Notes under the pieces: model-generated
What the model saw: the letters and a program-made list of their open reading frames with translations, nothing else
Told to the model about the DNA's origin: nothing
The model's database searches: none
Shown: piece after piece, positions 53,702-64,000 of the stretch
Position numbering within the stretch: position 1 is the first letter of the stretch
Layout: each line of letters begins with the position of its first letter
Translations under genes and position numbers: made by a program
NCBI GenBank assembly: GCA_033220425.1
Contig: CM065647.1
Coordinates: 3,286,001-3,350,000, forward strand
Length of the DNA stretch: 64,000 bases
Source of the DNA: Lepraria neglecta
Lineage: Eukaryota > Ascomycota > Lecanoromycetes > Lecanorales > Stereocaulaceae
Direction: 5' to 3'

Positions 53702-56700
53702 CTTTGAACACCCTAAGGGATAAGTTCTTCAACAACTTCAGGTAGAAACCCTACCCTAAGTACCTCAACGGTTACTAGCTAGAGACGCTATACTATAGAC
53801 GAAGGATCTAGAAAAAGGATAAAGGTTATAGTACTAGACCTATACTATAGAGACAGGGATAAGCTTGAGCTATAGCTCACGCAAGTATAACTATACCTTC
53901 TATTTTAAGGGGACTTGCTTCTAGTAACTAGACATACCACCTTCGCCATATTGTACCTACGAGGACGGGCCTAGAAGTGGGTCGAACCTTTCCTAAAGAA
54001 GTATATAGAAGATAACGACGAGGATAGCGACGTTAAGTCTTAGATAGAGAGTATGCCAAAGTTTATAGTCGAAATCCGCCGTATATTCGGACCTTCTAAC
54101 GAGGCAAATATAGTAATATACATTATTCAGTATATAAAGTAGAAGAAGTCAGCGTTAGAGTTTTCAACTCAGTTTCAAATATACGCGACCAAAATAGGCT
54201 AGGATGATGATACGCTGATAACAATATATTATTAGGGTCTTAAAGATAATATTAAAGACAAGCTTATAAGATTCGGAGGGGTAATCGATACTCTAGATAG
54301 ACTTATTAAAAATGCGATTGAGATCGATAATAAGCTATTCGAATAATCTATAGAGAAGCGGTATAACGGAGGAGTCAGCGGAACCCGATATAAGGGATTC
54401 TTTTCGAAAACAAGAAATTACCGACAAGATAACGGGGAATGTAATACTTACCGTAGTATAGTACTAATAGAGATTAACTTTATTTAGATAGGAAAGAAGA
54501 AAGGAAACTTTAAAGGGAAAAAGTAGCACGGGGGAAAGAAAGTAATTACTTGCTATAGCTATAGCAAACTGGGTTATATAGCTAGAGACTGCAGGTCGAA
54601 GAATATAGTATACTAACCGTAGATTAACGCAATAGAAGGAGGACCTCTAGATAACGAGGAAGACTCCGAAGAAACATAGCTACTCTATAACACAAAAGAA
54701 TTAGATCAGGATTCAGAAGATAATACCTTCGAATTAGAATTCAATAAAGAAGTATAGAGGTATTACTATAGGGATAGTAATAGATCTCAACAGTATAAGA
54801 CGGATCAGGAACAGCGGAAAGCTAGTCTAGAGAGACCAGCGTCGACACCCGAACCTGGATCCACTATATCCCGAGTAGAAGGAAAATTACTAGAGATTAA
54901 GGAACCTTAATCGGACGAAGATAAATATAAACTCTTCGACGAAATCGAAAGCAAAGTGCAAGGTATATTAAATAAGTAATTATCTGTGAAACCCAAATGG
55001 GACGAACCTATACGAGACTATCGATACGATAGGGAATATTAGTAATATAGCGAGATTCTATATACTGAATATATATTACCCGATTATTCACTATATAGAG
55101 AAGAAAGGGGCTGTCTAGTAAAAGAGTATATAGTACCCCTACTCAAGAAAGCTTACTATAGAGAGATATAGTAGTATAAGTATAAGGAAGACAGGTACTA
55201 GTAGTATCTTGCAAGTAAGAGAAAGTATTACTACTTCCTATACTTTATAGAAAAGTAGGAAAAGGAAAGAAATAGCTTACTCAAAGTCTTTAAGAGAGGA
55301 GCTTATAACCAAGTACTATAGTATAGCTGCCTATATAATAAATATATTCCGTATAAGGGTATAAAGGAAGTATATAGATTCCTACTATTATAGGGAAAAG
55401 AATAATCTCTTATACTACGGGGAAGCATAAGGAGATTAATACGTTATTCCCTAAACAACAATTATATTCCGCCTAGTACTATACTTATATTATTATACCA
55501 GTAAATATCGATAGATAGCGGACTATGGCGATAATAGATAGCGGAGCTACAGGAAATTTTATCTCGAGGAACTTAGTAGACTCAAGCGGCCTACTAACCC
55601 GGAGGAAGAAATTATCTTATAAGCTATACCTGGCCGACAGGTTAGTATTTTCAATAGGAAAAGTAGAGGAGGAAACACGCTCTCTACTAGTAATAATTCA
55701 GTAATACTATAAGGAGATTATATTCGATATAGTTGGGATAGCTACTTACAATATCATTTTAGGAATGCCTTGGTTAAATAAGTATAACCTAGAAATTAAC
55801 TAGAAGATAAAAGTACTTAAATTCGGACGATCTAGAGATATTACTAATATTAGACCTATTAGTCAATAATAGACGATAATAGATAAGAGAAAGAACCGAA
55901 GACCGGTCGAAGTATATATTACTTTATTCTTAAATAATAAGAGCGACTTCTAAAAGAGAAGGCTCGACTCCTTAGTTATTAGTAAAGGTTAGCGGGATAC
56001 TAAAGAGAGAGCTATTAAAGGGAAAGATAAACCTTCTATAATCCCTCGGGAATATAAATAGTAGGTATACCTATTCGAGGAAGAGATAAGTATAAAAGTG
56101 TTGCCTAAGTACCAGCTATAGGATTATAAGATCGAACTCGAACCTGGTAAGGCGCTAATATTTAGACCTATCTATATATTATCGGAAAAGGAACTTACTA
56201 TACTTCGCGGGTATATCGATAAGAACCTTAAGAAAGGATTTATTCAGGAATCCAAATTACTAGCAGGTTATCTAATCCTCTTCGCGCCGAAGAAGGATAG
56301 AAGCTTAAGACTATATATCGACTATCGAAAGTTGAATGATATTACTATTAAGAATCATTACCCTTTGCCAAATATTAGCGAGCTATAGGATCGGCTCAGT
56401 AAGGCAAAGATATTCACGAAACTAGACCTTAGAGGCGTATATAATCTAATCCGAATGAAAGAAGGCGAAGAATAGAAAACTGCCTTTCGGACCAGATATA
56501 GCTACTACGAGTACCTAGTAATACCGTTTGGACTCACCAACGTACTAGTAACCTGCCAAGTACTTATTAATAATATCGTACGAGTATACTTAGATCGAAT
56601 AGCGATAGCGTACCTCGATAATATCTTGATTTACTCTAAGAAGAAGGAAGAATATATTAAGCACGTATAGGATGTTATTGAATACCTATCGCAAGCGGGG

Positions 56701-59370
56701 CTTCTCCTTAAACCAGAAAAGTGCAAATTTTACAGGGACTCTATTGAGTTCCTAGGATTTATAGTTAGTATAAAAGGTATTAGTATAAGCCTAGAAAAGA
56801 TCAAAGCTATAGCGGAATAGCCTATACTACAGGACGTTAAAGCAGTACAAAGTTTCTTAGGATTTGCCAACTTTAACAGGAAGTTTATCGAGGGCTACTT
56901 AAAGAAAGTACTTCCACTTACGGATATTATAAAGAAAGATATCGGATTTATATAGGGACAAGAATAACAAAGGTCGTTTAACACGTTGAAAAAAGTATAT
57001 ACGGACCTACTAGTACTCTATACCTTTTAAGCTAACGAACTAGCTCGTATCGAAATAGATACCTCGGATCTTGTAATAGGAGTATACCTTTATCAAATAA
57101 AGGACTAAAAGTAGTATCTAGTTACCTACTTTTCACGGAAAATATTAGTAGTAGAATAGAACTATAATATACACAATAAAGAACTACTTGCCGTAGTATA
57201 TATACTTTAGAATTAGAGAGTATACGTAGAAAGCTACTTAGACCTAACTATCTTCATAGATTACAAGAATCTTCTTAACTTTATAATAACAAAAGAGTTA
57301 AATAGAAGATAAGTTAGATAGTTAGAACTACTCGGATAATATAAGTTTAAAATAACCTATACCCCAGGAAAAGATAATAGTCGAGTAGATACGCTTAGCA
57401 GGCGATTAGACTATATAGAAGAAAAGAACGTTATGGAACGACCAATCCTAAAACAAGAAGCCGATGGATCATTGGTACCACATTAGGTATTAGCAATAAC
57501 CCTTTATATATCTGGACCTGATATGACTAATAAAATCGTAAAGGCCTATAATAACGATACATTCGCAGCAAAGCTACGGCAGAGCTAGCAGGACTCTATA
57601 CTACTTAAATATCAGGAAAAAACTTATTTACCTGATATATACGTTAAAGAAGTAATTAGGGATTACCACGATGATCTATTGCAAGGTTACCCTAGAGTGT
57701 CCAAGATAATAGAACTCCTAGGATGAGGATACGCAGCGCCGAAACTTCGGACTCACGTTGAACAATATATTAAGGAATATATTCAATGCCAGCAGAATAA
57801 GTCTATACGGCACGCCAAGTACGGACAAATTCAGTTTGCGCCTATACTAGAATTACTATAGGATAATATCATAATAGACTTTATAGTTAAGCTACTACCT
57901 TTAAAGGATCCAGCTATATAAGATACCTTCGACTCAATTATAGTTATTATGGACAAACTAACAAAGTATACGATTATAATACCATTCAAAGAGATATACA
58001 AGGCGGATTAGTTAGCCTTTATACTACTCGACAAGCTGATAAGGGATTATAGTATACCCAAGTCGATAACGTCCGATAGAGATAAGTTGTTCACTTCTAA
58101 CTACTGGAGAACGCTGATCGCAGCGATTGGAACTAAACTTCGGATGTTAACTGCGTACTATCCACAGACTAATAGATAAATAGAACGTACAAACCAAACA
58201 ATAGAAGCATATCTAAGATACTATATGAACCTAAAACAAGATAACTGGGTTTCACTACTTCCAATAGCACAACTGGCGTATAACGACAAAAGGTCAGACA
58301 CGACAAATCTGATACCATTCTTTGCCAACTATGGAAAGAATACGAATACTTTTCTGCAGGCTAGGGACGGACCTAACGCAGAAAGAGCCTTGGTTAAGGC
58401 AGAAGAGCTGAGAAGTTGAAGGAACAAGCCAATAGTAAAAGAAAGAATGTTCCTTAGCTTAAAGAGGGGGATAAAGTATACCTCTTAACAAAAAATATGA
58501 AGATAACGAGACCAAGCAAGAAACTGGATTATGTCAAGGTCGGACCATTCTTGATCAAGAAGGTAAAGGGGGCCGTTAACTATGAACTCGAGCTTCCACC
58601 TGACGCCAAAGTACATCCGGTATTCTATATCTTACTTCTGGAGCCAGCCGACTCCAGTATACTACTCTAAGAAACGTTTCATTATAACGTTAAGGAAGAA
58701 ATAGAGTATAAGGTCAAGAGGATCCTAGATAGAAGAAATTAGTTCTATCTGGTTAAATAGAAAGGGTATAACGAAACGGAAAGTACCTGGGAACCTCTTA
58801 GGAACCTTGCGGGGAATTGCGGGGAACGCCTACAAGAATTTCATCGGAGATAAGAGAAGACCAGTCGAAGCTCTCGGGGATTTCTATCCTATCGGGGAGA
58901 TCGAACTGCTCGGACGAGACGTTGAATATCAAGTTATCTGGCTTAGGAGGGGCGCGTTAGTCCTCCTCTAATTCCTTTATATTCTGTAGCTCTCGGTCTA
59001 CTATATTCTTCTTCTCTTTCTTAACAGAGTTTAACTACGCCTAGAGGCGTACCAGTTTCGTAAGCGTATTAGTAATTTCTTTACGCAGTTCGTTGCGCCG
59101 TTTCTCGATACGATGTATTTCAAGGGGCGACACTATAAGGTCACACTTCCGACCACCAGTAATATAACTCGAATATCTATCAGAATCAGCACCTATAAGG
59201 TACTACTTGCCACCGGTAATGTATCGGGAACAGGGTCTTATGACGAAGTCGGAAAGTTCACTAGCCAGTTCCTTCGAACGGATGGCTGGGTTAGATAATC
59301 ATTTGGTACGAATGGGTGGCATGAAGGATGGATGGTTTCTCGGGACGAGAAATCTGGGAGGAGGGGCTAG

Positions 59371-59781
59371 TGTTAGAACCAGGAGATTCTAACAGGACTG
59401 TCGCGAAGGACTTATAACTTCGGACAGGACAGGCAAGTAAAGCGATGATCGCAATGATCGTAGTGCGAGCAATGCTATCAGGAATGATGATCGCAATAAT
59501 CGCAGTGCGAGCAAAGCTATCATGGAATGCTTGGCAGGATTCCTTATGTCTACATATACGGGACTCTGCCTACTATTTGGAACAGTGTGTTCAACTTGGT
59601 TGATCTTCCTGGTACCCCTTGCACTATACTTTACTAGTTATCAACATAGAACGCATTGGTTACCAACATCAAGAAGACTGCCATTCTACCTGAGTGACTC
59701 CTCTCCCACAGAAGCATAAGACGCACGCAACCCATAGCGGCTATCGCACCATTAGGTTAACAGCCACCGTGGGTCGTAACA
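59371..59781 (+). repeat. 3' LTR
   Basis: 411 bp, same termini as the 5' LTR. A 65-codon ORF is open in both LTRs but has no known family and likely reflects chance. Confidence 0.93.
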
Positions 59782-59786
59782 TGGTT
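59782..59786. repeat. Target-site duplication, right copy (TGGTT)
   Basis: Matches 53286-53290. Confidence 0.9.
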
Positions 59787-62700
59787 CTAGGGGGTTCCTA
59801 ATCTGGTAGTGCGCTATACGGGTATATAGTCTCTATTTCTTTTACCGGTCTATACCTAGTTTTAAACATTCGAGTTAGTATTTCTAAAGGGCTAGTTTTC
59901 CTTGTTTTAGAGGTTCTTTTCCTCTTGCTGAGTATCTGTCTCAGGTAGATTATATCTTCGTACGCCGGGCCTGTAGCTATCCTTAGGGTTGATTCTATCG
60001 CTAATTTTTCCAGGGTAAACTTTATAGGTAGTAGGTACGCTTTAATATTTAAAGCTGCCTGTAATATAGCTCTAAAGGCCCCTGTGATATATCGTGCCGC
60101 TCTTGTTTATATATTTTCCAGCGTACTTAGTATACTCCTATTATAGCCTTTATATCCTTCTAGAGTATACTATACTAATAATCTATATATGATTTATAGA
60201 AGCACTGTCGCCTTATAGATTTTTCTTAAACTGATATAATTACCCCCCTAGATCGATCCTGAAATCCTTGCTAAAGCCCCTATATTCTTTACTACTCTGG
60301 CTTTAAGGCCTTCTACTTGTTCCTTCTAGCGGAGCTTTTCGTCGATTATAAGACCTAGATACTTAGCTATTAATTTAGGACTGATTATCTGGCCTGGCAG
60401 ATATATCTATTATATCTTATCGAATTTATTCTTCCTTATAAGATGAATAAGCTGATATTTAGCTAGGGCGAACTCTAATCCGTAAGTACGGGCCTAAGGT
60501 ATATAAATTTCTTTATGAACTCTCTCCAGGTTATTATAGTTAACGGCTATATTACGGCCTGTAGTAAGTAGTCCTACGTCGTCTATAAAACCTGTACTAA
60601 CTATATTAAGCTCTTCTCTTTTCTAATATAGCTTAAGTAGTTCGGTATTATAGAATAGAAAAAGGATTAGTAACAACGGTAATCCTTGTAGTATTCCGAC
60701 TGAGATAGCTGAGGATTCTATAGTATGCTTATTTGTTTTAACCGCCGTTGTTCGTATATATAGAAAACTTGAAACCTATTTAACTATCTTATCGTCTATT
60801 CTTTGTTTCTTAAGATTATAGAGTAATCTCCTATATAACACTTTATCGTATACTCCCGAGATATCTAGTAGTAATATCGTTGCTACCTCGTTTTTGTTCT
60901 AGGCCGTATAGATTCTCTCGATTAGATAGTATATCCTGTATTCTATAGATCGGCCTTTTCTTCCCCCTATATAAGTAGCTAGTAGTAGCTAGAATATTTC
61001 GGCTAGATATACTATCCTTTTGGCGATAATGAATTCTAGTACCTTTCCGATCGTGTTTAATAGCGCTATTAGTCGGTATGCTTTAGGGGCCGAGTAGTCG
61101 TCTTTCCCTAGTTTTCTGAGTATAATTATTACTAAGTCCCTAAAATGCTTTAGGCAGTATCCATTCCATAGGTAGTCGTTAAAAATTCGATCTAGTATAG
61201 GGATAATATTATCGATAACCTTTTTAAGGATTGTATTCGGTATACCGTCTCCTCCTAGAGCTTTTTTAGGTAGTACTTACTAGATTACTCTAGTAATTTC
61301 TCCTCTTTTAATCTTCCCTAGATAGTAAGGGGGGTCGTAAGCGGTATTACTTATATTATCTAGATCTACCTGGACCGGTAGTAGAAAAAAGGCCTTCATT
61401 AGTAGCTTTGCTTTGTCTTCGGGGCTATTAATTATAGTATTACCTTCTCTAAGGGCCGGTAGACATGATTATCTAGGTGTTGAGTCTCTTAACCATTTAG
61501 TCTTTTTCTATATATCTTAAGGGGACTTATATACTTCCGCTACGAATACCCGAAACGATTTCTTTATCGCTTTCTTAATTAGGTTAGTTTTATAGTTCCT
61601 AGCGATTCTGAAAACCTCCTATACTTCTTCCGTTCTGGCTCGGCGCTATATCCTTTTAAGCTATTTATAATGTATCTAAGCTTCTTTATACTCCTCCGTA
61701 AAGCCTAGTCTAGATTATAGCAAGATATATAGCTCTAGGGTAGAGTAATCAACCGTAGTTTGTATCGATTTGACTAGGTTATCGATTAATTCGTCCGTTT
61801 GATCATTTGTCAAAGGGCTGGTTCCTTATAACTAGATAATATTTTGAATAGGTCCAGATAAGTCCATTTCCTCTTGTAGCTTCTCGATTAGGGCCTCGGT
61901 GTTGGTTTTATTCCAGTTTCTTCGCTTTATTATAGCCTCCTAGATAGTTATTAGATCGAAGATTAATATAATTAGATTATAATCCGAATAGCAATCTATA
62001 GCTTCGTCTATTCTATATTGAATCATCCCTTGTTCAAGGCCCGGTATTATATATATAAGATTAATCGTTATTTCACAGTTTTCTTTATATATAATAGTTC
62101 CTCTTAGTAGTAGCTACTCTATCGCGTAGCTTTCTATAAGTATAATAAGGTTTTCGGCTTCTATATCTGTTTTAGCTTCTATTCTACCCTATACTAGGTA
62201 GTATAGATTGAAGTCCCCTAGGGCTATATACTCGCCGTTTATATATTTCTCTATAACCTATAAGAGAAGTGGGAGGGTAGTTATTTTCGTATTCGGATTC
62301 GGGTTATAGGTATTATAGATATAGACTGTTCTCCCCTCTCCCGTTTTTATATATAGTATAATTAGGTCCTCGGAGTAGATTATAGTATACTATAAAGCGA
62401 GCGCCGTCGTTTTTCGTATATAGTAGTAGACTCTCGTTTCCTTATAGTTAGGGTATATTAGATAAAAGTTATCTTTATTAGGGTGATAGGTATGATTAAT
62501 TTCTTTATTCCTCTATAGTTCCTAAATAGCGATTATATTATAGTTATTAGTATTTTCTTTTATAAAAAGAGATATTATAACCTCTCTTGATTTCCTTATA
62601 TTATATTATAGAATAGTTAGCTATTCGGCCCGTTCTACTATTAACTAAGTTAGCTATTAGCGGTATCTATATTTGTATCCTCTTAGCTATTATCTTCTTC

Positions 62701-64000
62701 TCCTAAGTCGCCTCCTCTTCTTTTCTTACTATTACCTATATTAATAGTCTTAATTCTTCTAGTATTACTGTCCCTCTCAGCCAGAGCTTCTTTCTAGGAA
62801 CTATCATTTCTAATTAGTATTTAAGATCTTATTCCTATTCTTACAGGGGGTTATAGTACTATACTATTACTATTCGCTCTCGGATAACGGTTTAGGGTAG
62901 TTTTTACTTCTAGAATTAGTCTAGTACTCTATAGGCCCCCTCTTATAGATAAGCTGCCTCCTCGACCCCAGGTTATAGCGCTTAGTCCTCCCTTAGAGGT
63001 ATTATTCTTGGTGTAAGTTACTCTTTCCTATTCGGGTGTCTGACTTATAGTTTATATCGAGGCCTTACTAATTTCATAAAAAGCTGGGGTACTAAGTCTC
63101 GCTGCTCTTATCCTTTTGATTTCCGACTTCTTTTTAATATATAACTTATCCTACGCTTTATAGGACCCTCTATATATGGTATATTTAATAGGTTTATCCT
63201 TAGGACATTCCCTGTAGTTATATACTTCTATATATCTTCCGTATATTTCTTTATTAGGGCACGATATTAATAAGTAACCATATTGCCAGTATACGAAGTA
63301 TTGCTTCGATCTATATATACGGTTATATACTATATATCGGTATATTATATTACTAATTGCTAGACCTTCCCTAATAGCTAAATTTGCTTATTCTACTATT
63401 CTATATTCTACTATAAGAGATACTATCTGCTAACCCTCTTTAGGCCTATTGAGATATCCTAACTATATAATATCTAGTTTTACTGTATCCTTGTTTTAAG
63501 TCTTGATATACTCTATTCCTTTTTCTATATCTATCGCGTTAAGATCTTTAATCCTTACCCCGTGTACTAGTACTCTATATATCTATACTACCGCTTTAGC
63601 TTTCTCGCTAAAAACCGATATCTATCCTTTCTATTCTCTGAGCTTTATCGCTTCTTCTTCTATAGCTATAGTAATTACTATATCTCCGCTAGGTAGAGTT
63701 CTTACTACCCTGATATCTTTAGTACTGATATTGTTGTTTCTAATATACTAGTTAACCTTTTCTGCCAGCGCTCGTAGTTCCTTTACTATATTCGCTTTAG
63801 AAGCTTCTTTATCGTTTATCCTAACGATAATCTCCGTGTTCTTATTATATAGTATAGGTAGAATCTATACTCTACTGATAGAGGAAGAGGGGGAGGAATA
63901 AGTAAACTGGCTGTCACGGAGCCTGCTGGCCACTCCGGCCCATAATAATGTAGTAGCTACGCTGTTCGTTGTATAGGATCCCGCTAGTTGGTTCTTAAGG
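59787..64000 (-). mobile_element. Tad1-like LINE, main body, truncated by the window end
   Basis: On the minus strand, from right to left. An ORF1-like region (62700-64000) has degraded zinc knuckles (YWQYGYLLISCP, NYRECPKDKP). An endonuclease (about 61900-62650) has IALGDFNLYYLVWG-like sequence with Trp lost to stop. The reverse transcriptase (about 60000-61300) has FRDLVIIILRKLGKDDYSAP, AYRLIALLNTIGKVLE, ATILLLDISGVYDKV and the catalytic GFIDDVGLL. RNase H follows on the far side of the LTR insertion. The same frame and order continue at 53290, so one element was split. Dense TAG/TAA stops and extreme TpA content suggest RIP. No intact ORF. Confidence 0.85.

Larger units (their letters stand above)
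53291..59781 (+). mobile_element. Complete Ty3/gypsy (chromovirus-type) LTR retrotransposon, decayed
   Basis: A 6491-bp element bounded by 411-bp LTRs. In order on the plus strand, with many stops: Gag-like helices at about 53900-54350; a zinc knuckle with two ligands lost (CYSYSKLGYIARDC, 54540-54590); protease (AIIDSGATGNFIS, about 55530); reverse transcriptase ([34 protein letters not shown], about 56300-56650); RNase H (57000-57400); integrase (PKSITSDRDKLFTSNYW and AYYPQTNR, 57650-58420); and a chromodomain-like end (EYKVKRILDRRN, WEPLRNL, about 58700-58800). A purine-rich tract GGGAGGAGGGG precedes the 3' LTR. Lost Trp codons appear as TAG and Gln codons as TAG/TAA, as RIP predicts. No intact protein remains. 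Confidence 0.92.

Overview
The window is nuclear DNA of a filamentous ascomycete (Pezizomycotina; a Leotiomycetes-like gene set is my guess). Genes are compact, with GT-AG introns mostly of 45-90 bp. There are many secreted Ser/Thr-rich proteins and F-box-like (LPRELRD) proteins. The last 12 kb is AT-rich transposon sequence full of TAG/TAA stops, as expected after RIP (CpA to TpA mutation). No taxon was confirmed by any search.

Layout. From 0.7 to 2.5 kb lies a secreted, internally repetitive surface protein. From 3.1 to 8.9 kb three tandem minus-strand paralogues carry a basic KRxFTxxEK block followed by half of a Zn2Cys6-like motif, split by an intron at the same codon in all three. The middle one contains a perfect 60-bp, 11-copy coding minisatellite; the third is frameshifted. 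From 9.6 to 20.9 kb come a p24 cargo receptor, a secreted QKQYVPP-repeat protein, a PQ-loop membrane protein, a thaumatin-like secreted protein and a tandem pair of unknown secreted proteins, one of them frameshifted.

The block from 21.5 to 31 kb is conserved housekeeping: QTRT2 (queuosine tRNA modification), MTHFR (one-carbon metabolism), CYK3 (cytokinesis) and an AIG2/gamma-glutamylcyclotransferase-like protein. From 32 to 41 kb is a fast-evolving stretch: two F-box-like genes and a decayed third copy, a decayed small secreted protein, an intact EBP-family protein, a SET-domain gene with three frameshifts, and a small double-psi beta-barrel secreted protein. From 41.9 to 50.6 kb are a KDM5/JARID1 histone demethylase, the SLX1 nuclease and thymidylate kinase CDC8.

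From 51.4 kb to the end: a GC-rich element with 25-bp inverted ends and a nested palindrome; the 3' end of a minus-strand Tad1-like LINE; a complete 6.49-kb Ty3/gypsy chromovirus-type LTR retrotransposon inserted in that LINE with a 5-bp target duplication; and the rest of the LINE to the window edge.

The long conserved genes (CYK3 3.6 kb, KDM5 5.4 kb) have no frameshifts. The repeated frameshifts in small lineage-specific genes are therefore more likely real decay than poor assembly. Exon coordinates were derived by hand from splice consensus and family alignment remembered from general knowledge.
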